Positions 25,086-34,553 are shown, counted from the stretch's first letter. The stretch is DNA of 64,000 nt from Anaerohalosphaeraceae bacterium (GCA_035378985.1 DAOSUR010000010.1:1-64000); one strand, 5' to 3'. Numbers and translations: made by a program. Notes: generated from the sequence alone by a model not told the origin.

Positions 25086-25757
25086 TTAGGGTGCAGCGGC
25101 AGGCTTTGCGGTTTCTTGTGAAGGAGCCGTCTTGGCAGAAGGTTGCGGAACTTGTATAACAACACCCATTTTGCCCAGCTGCTCAGCCACATCGGGCTGA
25201 TAGGGGTCAATCTGGATGCTTTTTCGCAGATATTCTTCAGCCTTGACCAAATCTTTCTTGTTCAGATAGAAAAGCCCAATCTGCTTGTGAAGAAGGGCTG
25301 AATTGGGGGAGCGATCGAGGGCTTTTTGATAGCAAGTGAGGGCATAGTCATCCAGTCCCTCTGCTTGGAAGGCACGTCCAAGCAAAGTAAGTGACTCCGC
25401 TGACCCTCCGGCTTGATCAATGAAGAGTTCTGCCGCAACCGTCATACGGTCGGCTTGCCGCAAATCCTTATAAACTCGAACCTTAGCGGCTTGAGCGGCA
25501 TAGTGTACCGGGTCAAACTGAAGTGCTAAGGTAAACTCCCAAGCTGCCCTGTCTAAAAGTCCTTCCCTCTGATAAATCTTTCCAAGCTGATAGTGGGCCT
25601 GCGGGTCATCAAATTTTCGGTCAATTCGACTTTGAAGCTGTATTTTCTCTGAATCAATCACATCCGGATTGACGCGGTCGGAAGGTTTTTTCCCAGTTTG
25701 ACAGCCAGACAAAACCCCCACAGCGGCCGCGGCCAATATTACTGTCATTTTTTTCAT
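25086..25757 (-). CDS. TPR-repeat lipoprotein
   Basis: A 223-residue exported lipoprotein. The signal MKKMTVILAAAAVGVLSGC has its lipobox cysteine at about residue 19. Several tetratricopeptide repeats follow, for example DPQAHYQLGKIYQREGLLDR and NSALLHKQIGLFYLNKKDLV, which usually serve as protein-binding scaffolds. The tail is Pro/Ala/Thr-rich. The ATG at 25757 follows GGGAGG by seven bases, so the longer frame to 25808 is rejected. It lies downstream of gyrB on the same strand. No specific function can be assigned. Confidence 0.88.
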   Translation of the reverse strand: MKKMTVILAAAAVGVLSGCQTGKKPSDRVNPDVIDSEKIQLQSRIDRKFDDPQAHYQLGKIYQREGLLDRAAWEFTLALQFDPVHYAAQAAKVRVYKDLRQADRMTVAAELFIDQAGGSAESLTLLGRAFQAEGLDDYALTCYQKALDRSPNSALLHKQIGLFYLNKKDLVKAEEYLRKSIQIDPYQPDVAEQLGKMGVVIQVPQPSAKTAPSQETAKPAAAP

Positions 25758-25874
25758 CTTGGTGCCTCCCTTGCGCAAGTTTCGGCAATCCTTTATGTCA
25801 AATGTCACAGCAGATTATTCTCGACAAGACCAACAGGTTTTGCAAGCAAAAACTTCTTTCCGCTCTTGTCATTC

Positions 25875-28301
25875 TTAAATATCAAGATTTTGAACCTCGA
25901 GGGCGTGCTCCTGGATAAACTTTCTTCTTTTTTCCACATCATCCCCCATCAGAATACTGAACAGGCGGTCCGCTTCACCGGCATCGTCCATATCCACCTT
26001 CAGAAGGGTCCGGCGCTTGGGGTCCATTGTGGTTTCCCATAACTGTTCCGAATTCATTTCGCCGAGACCTTTAAAGCGCTTAATTTCAATATCCTCAGAG
26101 CCAATCTTGCGAATAACCGCAGGAAGCTGTTCCAGGGAAGGTACGGGGTACGTTTTCTCGCCGGCAGATACTTCGAATTTGCCGCCGGTTTCCTCCAGCT
26201 CCTCCGAACGGGACGGACGCTGAAGGAAATCCGTCATATCCATTTGGAAATCCTTTTGAAGACGCTCGTGAATTTCATTCAGGCGAACAACTTCGTGAAG
26301 CTCCTCGGCAAGAAATGTTCCGATCGACTCTTCCTGTTCCGTCCGGCTCTCAGAAACCGCCAGTTCCTCCTGACGCTTCTCAAATTCCTCTTTTGTATAA
26401 AAGAATTCACTCTGTCCCTGTGCGCGAATGTGATAAACAGGAAGGCGCGCTCCGTCAAAATAACTCTCTACAAACTCACGGAAAACGATGCCTCTTCGCT
26501 CCAGAACCGCGATGCTTCGTTCGGCATCATTGAGTATCTTAACCAGCAGGGCCAGCTTTGCCTTCTCAATCACCTGAGTCGTCTTGTCGGAATAACGGAC
26601 GACGAGGCGGGCTCCTTCCAGGCCGCGGTTCTCCACAAATTTTCTCATCTGGGCCTCGCTGAGGAGGTACTGGCTCTCCTTTTTTCCTTTTTGCTGGATT
26701 TCATACAGAGGCGGCTGAGCAATGTAAATCTTTCCGGCCTCAATGAGCTGCGGCATCTGTCGGAAAAAGAAGGTCAGCAAAAGTGTGCGGATATGGGCCC
26801 CGTCCACATCTGCATCGGTCATCAGGATAATTTTTCCATAGCGGCATTTTGTAATGTCAAATTCATCGGCGCCGATACCTGTTCCGAGGGCGCTGATAAT
26901 CGTGCGGATCTCCTCGTGACCGAGCATTTTTTCCAGCCGGGCTTTTTCTACATTGATAATCTTTCCCTTCAGCGGCAGGATTGCCTGGTGTTCGCGGTCA
27001 CGTCCGGCTTTGGCCGAGCCGCCTGCTGAATCGCCCTCCACAATAAAAATTTCCGTGTTGTCTGTCTGCCGGCTGGAACAGTCCCAAAGCTTGCCGGGCA
27101 GGTCCGCCCCGCTGAGGGCCCCCTTTCTCCGCGTCAGCTCTCTGGCCTTGCGGGCGGCCTCCCGGGCGGCTGCGGCCTGAATGGCTTTAGTGAGAATGGC
27201 TTTGGCTGCAGACGGGTTCTCCTCAAGGTAAATCGAGAGTTTCTCGTTCACAACACTCTGAACAAAGCCGTCCACTTCCGGGTTAGAGAGCCGTACCTTT
27301 GTCTGGGCCTCAAAATGGGGGTCTCGCAGCTTAACGCTGATTACAGCGGTCAGACCCTCCCGCAAATCTTCGCCGGTCGGAGTAATATTCTTAATCATAT
27401 TGGCGCTGCGGGCATAGGCATTCATGGTCCTTGTCAGCGCCGTTCGAAATCCGGACAGATGAGTGCCCCCGTCGATATTCCGTATGTTGTTGGCAAAGGC
27501 CAAAACATTCTCGACATAACTGTCGTTGTACTGGAAGGCGATTTCACACTCCATTCCGGTTTCAAGGTCTGTTTTGGAAAAATAGATTGTGTCGCAGATG
27601 GGCGTCTTCCCTTCGTCCAGATACTTTACAAAGGCGCGGATGCCGTCCGTGTAATGGAAAACCTCCTTTTTATTGAAACGGTCATCTTGAAAAGTAATGT
27701 GCACACCGGCATTCAGATAGGCCAGCTCACGAACCCGCTTCAGCAGCGTTTCATGTTTGAATTCCGTATCGGGAAAAATCTCGGAATCCGGCATAAAGGT
27801 AATCCGCGTTCCTCTTTTGCTGGCCGGACCTACTTCACGAACCGGTCCTTTCGGGACCCCTCGAACGCACTCAAATTGATAGTGCTTGCCGTTGCGCCAG
27901 ACGTCTGCCTGAAGCCATTCGCTGAGGGCATTGACAACGCTCACGCCGACCCCGTGCAGGCCTCCCGAAACCCGATAGGCCTTGTTATCAAATTTCCCGC
28001 CGGCGTGAAGGGTGGTCAGCACCACCTGGAGTGCACTGACGCCCGCTTCCGGATGGATTTCCGTAGGAATACCGCCGCCGTTGTCTTCCACGGAGCAGCT
28101 GCCGTCCATGTGGATATGCACAATAATCTGGTCACAGCGTCCGGCAAGGGCCTCATCAATTGCATTGTCAAGAACCTCATAGACAAGGTGATGGAGTCCG
28201 CTTTCCTGGCGGTTTCCGATGTACATATCCGGGCGCTTCCGGACGGCCGCAAGTCCCTCTAAAATTTTAATACTGCTGGCATCGTATGTATTGGTGCTCA
28301 T
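25875..28301 (-). CDS. gyrB: DNA gyrase subunit B
   Basis: ATPase subunit of DNA gyrase, 808 residues. The GHKL ATPase domain has EVLDNAIDEALAG, VEDNGGGIPTEIHPE and GGLHGVGVSVVNAL; the TOPRIM part has EGDSAGGSAKAGRDR and DADVDGAHIRTLL; the C-terminus ends RFKGLGEMNSEQLWETTMDP. The length reflects an insertion between the TOPRIM metal site and the C-terminal tail, as in many Gram-negative gyrases. The start ATG at 28301 overlaps the dciA stop (ATGA), so the genes are coupled; the extended reading to 28373 is rejected. Confidence 0.97.
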   Translation of the reverse strand: MSTNTYDASSIKILEGLAAVRKRPDMYIGNRQESGLHHLVYEVLDNAIDEALAGRCDQIIVHIHMDGSCSVEDNGGGIPTEIHPEAGVSALQVVLTTLHAGGKFDNKAYRVSGGLHGVGVSVVNALSEWLQADVWRNGKHYQFECVRGVPKGPVREVGPASKRGTRITFMPDSEIFPDTEFKHETLLKRVRELAYLNAGVHITFQDDRFNKKEVFHYTDGIRAFVKYLDEGKTPICDTIYFSKTDLETGMECEIAFQYNDSYVENVLAFANNIRNIDGGTHLSGFRTALTRTMNAYARSANMIKNITPTGEDLREGLTAVISVKLRDPHFEAQTKVRLSNPEVDGFVQSVVNEKLSIYLEENPSAAKAILTKAIQAAAAREAARKARELTRRKGALSGADLPGKLWDCSSRQTDNTEIFIVEGDSAGGSAKAGRDREHQAILPLKGKIINVEKARLEKMLGHEEIRTIISALGTGIGADEFDITKCRYGKIILMTDADVDGAHIRTLLLTFFFRQMPQLIEAGKIYIAQPPLYEIQQKGKKESQYLLSEAQMRKFVENRGLEGARLVVRYSDKTTQVIEKAKLALLVKILNDAERSIAVLERRGIVFREFVESYFDGARLPVYHIRAQGQSEFFYTKEEFEKRQEELAVSESRTEQEESIGTFLAEELHEVVRLNEIHERLQKDFQMDMTDFLQRPSRSEELEETGGKFEVSAGEKTYPVPSLEQLPAVIRKIGSEDIEIKRFKGLGEMNSEQLWETTMDPKRRTLLKVDMDDAGEADRLFSILMGDDVEKRRKFIQEHALEVQNLDI

Positions 28302-28684
28302 AGTAATCTGGTTTCTTCTGCTGGCAGAGAAAGAGGAAGCAGGCGAATTTTTTGAATCTTTGCGGAGGGACAAAGCTGACGAAAACGGCGGACCATTTCA
28401 TCCGACATTGTTTTCAGCTGAAAAAAACAGGGGCCGGAAGCCGCTTCTATAGAAAGGACTCCGTTCCGGAGGCCATCCAGGCGGCAGTACGGACGCAGAC
28501 TTTCCGGGACAATTTTGTCCCACACATCAAGCAGCTGTCCGTTTTGTTCCAGCTCAGCGGAGCGCTGCTTCAAAAATCGCCCGACAAGATTGGCCAGCGG
28601 CTCCGGTCTGTTTTCTCTTGGAAAATCAGGTGAAGCCGTAAGGCCCTGTCTTTTATATTGATAGAGTTCTGCGGGATGTTTCAT
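28298..28684 (-). CDS. dciA: DUF721 protein, DciA-type helicase loader
   Basis: A 128-residue DUF721 protein. DciA is the ancestral loader of the replicative helicase in bacteria without DnaC/DnaI. LANLVGRFLKQRSAELEQNG and VWDKIVPESLRPYCRLDGLR, followed by a KH-like segment with LSIEAASGPCFFQLKTMSDE, fit the family. It sits between dnaN and gyrB, overlapping both by four bases, the same place it occupies in many genomes, although there recF usually lies next to it; recF is missing here. Confidence 0.82.
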   Translation of the reverse strand: MKHPAELYQYKRQGLTASPDFPRENRPEPLANLVGRFLKQRSAELEQNGQLLDVWDKIVPESLRPYCRLDGLRNGVLSIEAASGPCFFQLKTMSDEMVRRFRQLCPSAKIQKIRLLPLSLPAEETRLL

Positions 28685-29778
28685 AAATTGACCGGCATAA
28701 CGATATAGAGGAAATTGCTGCCGCTTTTTATCAACCCTGGCCGATCCGGCTCTCCCAGATGAAGCTCGAAGGTATCAGCGGAAAGGACGCGGATAGCATC
28801 CAGAAGAAACTGCGGATTAAAGCCGATTTCGATAGAGGGTCCGTCATACTCGACCGCCATTTCAATTTGGGCATCACCTGTTTCAGGAGCCCGGCTCGAG
28901 AAGAGCATTTTCCCTTTTTGAAGGGAAATCTTTATCCCTTTGCTGTCCTCGCTCGAGAGCAAGGCCGCTCTTTTGACGGCGCTGAGGGCGGACGCTGTAT
29001 TGAGAACGACTTTCTTCTCATAGTCTTTGGGAATGATGTCTTCGTATTTGGGGAAATTGCCTTCTACCAGTGTTGAGCTGAGCGTCACGCTTGCGCACGA
29101 AGCAGAAATCCTGTTGTCGCCGAACGAAACAGCCACGACGGATTCTGCGTCGGAAGGCAAGCGCTCCAGGAGAGCCATCGTTTTAGACGGGACAATAATT
29201 TTACCATCGGGCGATTTTGCCGCTTTCTGCAGGGCAATAACGCTGCGGGCCAGGCGCCGTCCGTCTGTCGCCACTAAATTAAGCTTCTTCCCGGCGATTT
29301 CCCATAAGACGCCGTTCAGAGCATAACGAGTGCTTTCCTTTGCCGCCGCAAAAAGAGTCTGCTGAATCGACTCCTTTAGAAGGGCCAAGGGCACCTCCAG
29401 GTCTGCCTTGCCCGGAAACTCCGGCACCGAAGGATACTGGCGGCTGTCATGTCCGTAGATAGTATATTTGCTGTCACTGGCCGTGAGATGAAGGGTCGAC
29501 TCCGCCTCTTCAAGAAGAATTGTCTCGTCTGCAGTTTCCCGCACAATTGCACTGACTTTCTCAGCAGGGACAACGGCCTCTCCCTCTTCTGTAATCTCCA
29601 CCTGCCCGATCTGGCAGACAATTCCCACTTCCAGGTCGGTCGCCGACAAAAAGACCCTGCCTTTATCGGTACGGATTCGGACACACTGAAGAATCGGCTT
29701 AGGGGTGCTTCGAGGAATAACGGTTCCTGCCAGCGATAACGCTTCCTGAAAAGCCAGACGATTCAGATTCAGTTTCAT
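28681..29778 (-). CDS. dnaN: DNA polymerase III beta sliding clamp
   Basis: Ring-shaped processivity clamp, 365 residues, three repeated clamp domains. Recognisable segments are MKLNLNRLAFQEALSLAG, VVPAEKVSAIVRE, YALNGVLWEIAGKKLNLVAT with DGRRLA, and the C-terminal NFLYIVMPVNL that forms the protein-binding pocket and ends the protein. The ATG at 29778 follows AGGGG by six bases. It starts the dnaN-dciA-gyrB operon, directly beside the AT-rich region with DnaA boxes. Confidence 0.96.
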   Translation of the reverse strand: MKLNLNRLAFQEALSLAGTVIPRSTPKPILQCVRIRTDKGRVFLSATDLEVGIVCQIGQVEITEEGEAVVPAEKVSAIVRETADETILLEEAESTLHLTASDSKYTIYGHDSRQYPSVPEFPGKADLEVPLALLKESIQQTLFAAAKESTRYALNGVLWEIAGKKLNLVATDGRRLARSVIALQKAAKSPDGKIIVPSKTMALLERLPSDAESVVAVSFGDNRISASCASVTLSSTLVEGNFPKYEDIIPKDYEKKVVLNTASALSAVKRAALLSSEDSKGIKISLQKGKMLFSSRAPETGDAQIEMAVEYDGPSIEIGFNPQFLLDAIRVLSADTFELHLGEPDRPGLIKSGSNFLYIVMPVNL

Positions 29779-30183
29779 CGTTTTCCCCTGCAAAAAACCC
29801 TTTTTTTATCTTTTGACACATTCCGCATAATGTACCCGAAAGGATGGGTTTTGCAACTGGATTTTGAACCGCAGAGGAATCTTTGTTTTAACCAAAAAAC
29901 AGAAGAATCTTTCCTATGTAAATAGGAGAATTCTTTTTATTTTTCTTGTTGTCATATGAGATGTGAAAAAGTTGCATGTTTAGACAAGAGTGTATTCTAA
30001 CCCCTTTTTTGCAAACAAGTTATTGAAGTAATTTATTCAAAAGATCTTGTGGATAACCTGTAACAAAATCTGTTTGATGTGTAAGGGAATCTGTTGAGAA
30101 AGAAGGGATGATAAAATAGAGAACCTCTCTTCTTTGATGGCCTCACAGTTCTCACATTTATTCTAACAAGTTGTTCACAAGTC
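29779..30183. other. AT-rich gap with DnaA boxes, candidate oriC
   Basis: About 400 bases with no gene between the 3' end of the ABC-F gene and dnaN. It holds a perfect DnaA box (TGTGGATAA at 30048-30056, reverse complement TTATCCACA), near matches TTATTCAAA (30033-30041) and TTGTTCACA (30171-30179), and AT-rich runs. Placement next to dnaN-dciA-gyrB fits a replication origin; dnaA is not nearby. The dnaN promoter is probably also here. Confidence 0.45.
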
Positions 30184-32160
30184 TCAGCGGTTTTTTTTGG
30201 ATGTTCGCCAATCGTAAGCACGATAAAGGAGGGCGAGTTCAGATTTTTTCTTATCCAGATTCTCCTGAAGTGTCTTAAAAGAATCTTTATTGCGGTACGT
30301 ATCCTCTTTGCCGTATTGAAGAGTAAGGGATTCAATTTCTTCTTCGAGGGAAAGGATTTTTTCTTCAATTGTTTCAATTGTCCAGGCATTGAATGGGCGA
30401 AGCTCTGGCGGAGTTGATAAAACGGTCGGCGCTGATTTTACAGATATTTCCTTTTTGCTCGTCTCTTTCTTTTCGGCAGCGGTCTTTTCGCACTGGGAGG
30501 CAATGAGCTCTGTCCACTGAGTGAAAATTCCTTTTTCATCAGAGAGCTTCTGGTACCATGAGTGGGCGGATTGTATCGTTCGGCCGTTTTTGTCTCTGCC
30601 GAGAATCAGCATTTTTTCAAAGAGGGAATCAATGAAGTAACGGTCGTGACTGACGGCCAGAACCGTTCCCTCGTAGAGGTCAAGGGCCTCCTCAAGGGCT
30701 TGACAGCTTTCAATGTCAAGGTGGTTGGTTGGTTCATCAAGGAGAAGAACATCCGGTTCCGCGAGAACCAGCTTTGCCAGCATAAGACGGCTTTTCTGAC
30801 CGCCGCTGAGGGTTTCAGTTTTCTGAAAAACCTGTTCCCCCCTAAAAAGGAAGGCTGCCAGCCTGCTGCGGAGGTTTTCCTGGGTGAGATCCGGCCGAAC
30901 AGAGGCGGCTTCTTCCAAAACAGATTTTCCAACGGAAAGAGTCTGGGCGTGCTGGTCCAGGTAGCCGATCCGGAGGTTTTCCCGGCGCTGAACAGTGCCT
31001 GTGTCGGAATTGTCGAGGCCGAGAAGAATTTTCAGAAGGGTTGTTTTGCCGGAACCATTGGGACCTATGACGACAATTCGATCCCCTCGCTCCAATTCTA
31101 TATTTAAGTCCTGGAATAGAATATTTGTGCCGTATCGTTTTGATAAAGAAATTCCTGAGATCATTTTTTCGCCTTGCCCGGAGTATGTTCCAAAGCGAAA
31201 AAAGATTCTTTTTTCTTTTGGGAGAGATTTCAAAAATTCGGGGTTATTATGGAGGAGGCGGCGCAGGCGGGTCTTGCGTCCCCGTGCGGTACGGCGCATC
31301 CCTTCCTGATCTTTGTTGCGGGCAATAAAATCAAGGGTTTTGGCAATAAACTCTTTCCGACGGCGAAGAATGCGCTCTTCGGAAAGCCGTCTTATTTTTT
31401 TTTGTTCCAGAAAAGAGGTATAGTTTCCTTTATAAAAGACGGCTTTTCCGTCCTCTATTTCAACGATATGGTCTGACAGCTGGTTAAGAAAATAGCGGTC
31501 GTGGCTGATTAAAAGGATGGTCCCCTTATAGTTTTTCAGGAACGTCTCCAGCCATTCTATCCCCTGAAGATCAAGATGATTTGTCGGTTCATCGAGCAGA
31601 AGAACATCTGACGGCTGAACAAGGGTGCGGGCCAGTATGAGCCGAGAGAGCTGCCCGCCGCTAAGGGTTGAAACGGGGCGAAAATGAGTGTCTTCGCTCA
31701 GCCCCAGTCCGCACAGCACACTCTTAATGGATGAGTCTGGATTCCATCCCCTCTTTTGGTCTAAGAGGCGGTGAATGTGTTCATATTTTGACAGCCCCAG
31801 TCTTAAAACGTCTTGCTTGTCTGTCTCAAGTCCGCAGACAACTTCTTCAATTTGGCACGTAAGAGAGCGAATTTCCTCAAGGCCTTCGGCGGCCATGTCA
31901 AAAACGGTTTGATCTTTTCTTTCTGGGGGAAAAAGAGTTTCTTGGGGCAGATAGGCAATTTTTAGATTTTTCTGGATATAAATAATCCCTTTATCAGGGG
32001 TCTCGCTGCCGATGATTAATTTGAGGAGTGTTGTTTTGCCGCAACCGTTCGGGCCGACAAGACCAACACGCTGCCCTTTGTGAAACGAGACATTCAACCC
32101 GCAAAAGACAGATATTGACCCAAATGATTTTTCAATATTCTGAAGCGATATAATAGACAT
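30184..32160 (-). CDS. ABC-F family ATP-binding protein
   Basis: A 658-residue soluble protein with two ABC ATPase domains and no membrane segment. Domain 1: Walker A GPNGCGKTT, signature LSGGQLSRL, Walker B DVLLLDEPTNHLD. Domain 2: GPNGSGKTT, LSGGQKSRL and DEPTNHLD. A charged linker joins them, and a C-terminal Lys/Glu-rich coiled coil is present, as in Uup-type proteins. ABC-F proteins act on ribosomes or, for Uup, DNA-related processes; which applies here cannot be told. The gene is more AT-rich than most neighbours, a possible sign of transfer. Confidence 0.9.
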   Translation of the reverse strand: MSIISLQNIEKSFGSISVFCGLNVSFHKGQRVGLVGPNGCGKTTLLKLIIGSETPDKGIIYIQKNLKIAYLPQETLFPPERKDQTVFDMAAEGLEEIRSLTCQIEEVVCGLETDKQDVLRLGLSKYEHIHRLLDQKRGWNPDSSIKSVLCGLGLSEDTHFRPVSTLSGGQLSRLILARTLVQPSDVLLLDEPTNHLDLQGIEWLETFLKNYKGTILLISHDRYFLNQLSDHIVEIEDGKAVFYKGNYTSFLEQKKIRRLSEERILRRRKEFIAKTLDFIARNKDQEGMRRTARGRKTRLRRLLHNNPEFLKSLPKEKRIFFRFGTYSGQGEKMISGISLSKRYGTNILFQDLNIELERGDRIVVIGPNGSGKTTLLKILLGLDNSDTGTVQRRENLRIGYLDQHAQTLSVGKSVLEEAASVRPDLTQENLRSRLAAFLFRGEQVFQKTETLSGGQKSRLMLAKLVLAEPDVLLLDEPTNHLDIESCQALEEALDLYEGTVLAVSHDRYFIDSLFEKMLILGRDKNGRTIQSAHSWYQKLSDEKGIFTQWTELIASQCEKTAAEKKETSKKEISVKSAPTVLSTPPELRPFNAWTIETIEEKILSLEEEIESLTLQYGKEDTYRNKDSFKTLQENLDKKKSELALLYRAYDWRTSKKNR

Positions 32161-32251
32161 AAACGACCTTGAAAGTTTTTATTATTCAAACTATATCTGT
32201 GCTGTACTATAAGGAAAAGAGGTCTAAAAAGAAAGCAGGGCCGTTTTTCCA

Positions 32252-32280
32252 TTGACAGTATTTCGACATAGAATTACTAT
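32252..32280 (+). promoter_or_regulatory. Strong sigma-70 promoter upstream of the small lipoprotein and cdaA
   Basis: A perfect -35 TTGACA (32252-32257) and TACTAT (32275-32280, five of six consensus bases) are separated by the optimal 17 bases. It drives rightward transcription about 60 bases before the lipoprotein start at 32339. Confidence 0.7.
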
Positions 32281-32338
32281 CCGGTATAAGTGGGAAAGAT
32301 GTTTAATGTTATGTCTGTTAGCAGCACTGGGGCTAGAA

Positions 32339-32563
32339 ATGGGACGAATCAAACAGTATTATAAGGCGGCGGTTTTTGGACTGATTTTGGTTGGAATTGG
32401 GCTTCTGGCTGGCTGTACCGGCGCGCCGGGAGTGACTGTTAAAGAGGTGGACCAGAGACACTACCGGGCCATTCATTCAAATTGGCTGATGTTCCAGGAT
32501 GATATCGATTCCATACTTCTTTTGGACAGTCCGAGCCGTTTGACGCCACTTTATACACGCTGA
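32339..32563 (+). CDS. Small putative lipoprotein, unknown function
   Basis: A 74-residue protein: MGRIKQYYKAAVFGLILVGI then GLLAGC gives a lipoprotein signal with the cysteine near residue 26. The mature part is only about 49 residues, rich in charged residues (VDQRHYRAIHSNWLMFQDDI, LLLDSPSRLTPLYTR). I recognise no domain. It lies under a strong promoter and upstream of cdaA on the same strand. The ATG at 32339 is chosen because earlier in-frame starts overlap the promoter; no strong ribosome site is visible, so the call is moderate. Confidence 0.6.
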   Translation: MGRIKQYYKAAVFGLILVGIGLLAGCTGAPGVTVKEVDQRHYRAIHSNWLMFQDDIDSILLLDSPSRLTPLYTR

Positions 32564-32675
32564 CAGGCCTGGGTGAGAAAGACAACAGGATTCCTCATTT
32601 TAAGAAAATTAAAAACTGTTTTTCGGTGCTGCTGACGGCGAAAACGAGACGGCCCCTTAACAGAAACGGCAAGTC

Positions 32676-33500
32676 TTGCAGGTGATTGTAGAGCACATCT
32701 TAAGAATTTCCCCCTACGAACGACTGGTCATAGCTGCCGAGTTAATCATTATTGGGCTGGTCGTCTATGCGGTTCTGAATTTTCTGGAGGGTACTCGCGG
32801 AGAACGTCTCTTTCGGGGGATGGTGCTGGTGCTGTTTACCGGTTCGCTTGTGCTGAATCTCGGAGTCAAAACCTTCGGGATGGACCGGATAGCATTTCTT
32901 TATAACGGCTTTTTGCTGGCTGTTTTAATCGTGGCGGTGATCGCCTTTCAGCCGGAAATTCGAAGGGCCCTGATTCGAATCGGGCAAACCTCTCTTTTTA
33001 CGACCGGCTCCAGCCGGCACATCAGCCGAGGCATCGAAGAGATTGTTTCGGCTGTTTCTCAGATGGCGTCTACCCGAACGGGGGCGATCCTGGTGATAGA
33101 ACGCCATGTCGGCCTGGGCGAGTTCATAGAAACCGGCGTACGCCTGGATGCACGAATCTCTTCGGAATTAATCAAGACCATTTTCTATCCGGGAACTCCG
33201 CTGCATGATATGGCTTTGATTATTCGCGGGGATCGTTTGCTGGCAGCACGTGTTCAGCTGCCCCTGTCGGAGGGAGAGAGTGCTACCGGCTCTCTTGGTT
33301 CGCGGCACCGTGCAGCGCTGGGGCTGGCCAGCGGTTCTGATGCACTGGTTATCGTGGTCAGTGAAGAAAGCGGGATTATTTCGGTTGCCCTCGATGGGAA
33401 ATTGGAGCGGAATGTGACCGAATCTCAGCTGCGCAGATATCTCAAAGAAGCAATGGAGGAGCGGGGGTCTGAATCCCCTCAGGAAACAGGTGCAAATTGA
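32676..33500 (+). CDS. cdaA: Diadenylate cyclase CdaA
   Basis: Membrane-bound enzyme making cyclic di-AMP from two ATP. Three membrane helices occupy about residues 12-95. The DAC catalytic domain (about 120-250) has GAILVIERHVGLGEFIETG, LHDMALIIRGDRLLAA and GSRHRAALG. In characterised enzymes the first catalytic motif is DGA; here it reads DMA. The RHR motif is intact. The start is TTG 32676 or GTG 32682; neither has a strong ribosome site. cdaR follows 24 bases downstream, as in Firmicutes. Confidence 0.93.
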   Translation: MQVIVEHILRISPYERLVIAAELIIIGLVVYAVLNFLEGTRGERLFRGMVLVLFTGSLVLNLGVKTFGMDRIAFLYNGFLLAVLIVAVIAFQPEIRRALIRIGQTSLFTTGSSRHISRGIEEIVSAVSQMASTRTGAILVIERHVGLGEFIETGVRLDARISSELIKTIFYPGTPLHDMALIIRGDRLLAARVQLPLSEGESATGSLGSRHRAALGLASGSDALVIVVSEESGIISVALDGKLERNVTESQLRRYLKEAMEERGSESPQETGAN

Positions 33501-33524
33501 CCGAACAATAAAGGGTTTTCGGCG

Positions 33525-34553
33525 GTGGCGGCGCAGATAAAAAAACTGCTTGTGGTTGCTTTCCTGTCGGCGACGATCTGGATATGGGCCTTTATGTCCC
33601 TCGAAAAGGAAACCACGCTTCTGGGGACGGTCGAACTGTCTCCGACCGCAGACCCGGATTATTTTGTGACATTTGCCGGAGGCCAGAGCCGCGCGGCGGT
33701 GAAGATTACATTTCGCGGCTCGCCGGCAAAAATTGCGGAACTGGAACGGCGGCACCGGGCAACGGATGCCGACCCGTATCGGGAGCGGCTCGATTTTTAC
33801 TATGACCCGCAGGAATACGGACACCATAAGGCCGGCACTTATCAGATTCCGCTGGATGAGCTGATTCGCAAAGGGGTTCGAGTGAAGGCCCTGGCTCTGG
33901 CGGTCACGGCTTGTGAGCCCTCTGCCGTCGAGGTGCAGGTCCAGCGCCTGGTGCTCCGGGAAGTGCCGGTCGAAGTCCGGGATGAAGCCGGGCAGCTGCT
34001 GACTCCGGAGAGTGTTGAGCCCTCGCGTGTGTCAATGTACATTCGGGAGGGAACGGATACCGCCGCTCGTGTGGTTTTATCCGCCAATCAAATCGAGAAT
34101 GCCCGGCTGCGTCCTGTTCGCGAAAGGCCGTTCATCACGCTGGGCCCGAATGACAAGAAACAGTATGCCTCTCAGACGGTTCTGATTCGCATGCCTTCGA
34201 CGCTGCCGCTGGAAGCTCAGGTCTTCCAGACGAATCCCGGCCGCATTGGTTTTATCATGCCGGCAGAGCTCCTCGGAGCCTATAAAGTCGAGGTGCTGGA
34301 TGACTTAACAACGATTCATTTCCGTTCGACGCCGGAGGCAAAGACTCAGTATCAGCAGCAGCCGTATCATCTCTTGATCCAGGTGCTCAGCGGCGATCAG
34401 CAAATGGAGCAGACGCCGCCGCGTCCAGTGATTTACAATTTTCCGCAGGACTTGGTTCGGAGAGGGATGATTCAAGCCCCGGAGCCGCCGGCAATGGTTC
34501 GGATTCGTCTGATTCCCGTCAGCTCTTCTCCTGCTCCTGCGCCGGCGCCGTAG
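33525..34553 (+). CDS. CdaR-like protein with YbbR-type repeats
   Basis: A 342-residue protein with one N-terminal membrane anchor (KKLLVVAFLSATIWIWAFMS) and an extracytoplasmic body of beta-rich repeats with the features of YbbR domains. Position right after cdaA matches CdaR, the regulator of CdaA; the sequence itself is divergent, so the name is by context. The GTG at 33525 starts the frame. The Pro/Ala-rich tail (SSSPAPAPAP) lies in the 35-base overlap with the convergent cstA gene. Confidence 0.7.
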   Translation: MAAQIKKLLVVAFLSATIWIWAFMSLEKETTLLGTVELSPTADPDYFVTFAGGQSRAAVKITFRGSPAKIAELERRHRATDADPYRERLDFYYDPQEYGHHKAGTYQIPLDELIRKGVRVKALALAVTACEPSAVEVQVQRLVLREVPVEVRDEAGQLLTPESVEPSRVSMYIREGTDTAARVVLSANQIENARLRPVRERPFITLGPNDKKQYASQTVLIRMPSTLPLEAQVFQTNPGRIGFIMPAELLGAYKVEVLDDLTTIHFRSTPEAKTQYQQQPYHLLIQVLSGDQQMEQTPPRPVIYNFPQDLVRRGMIQAPEPPAMVRIRLIPVSSSPAPAPAP

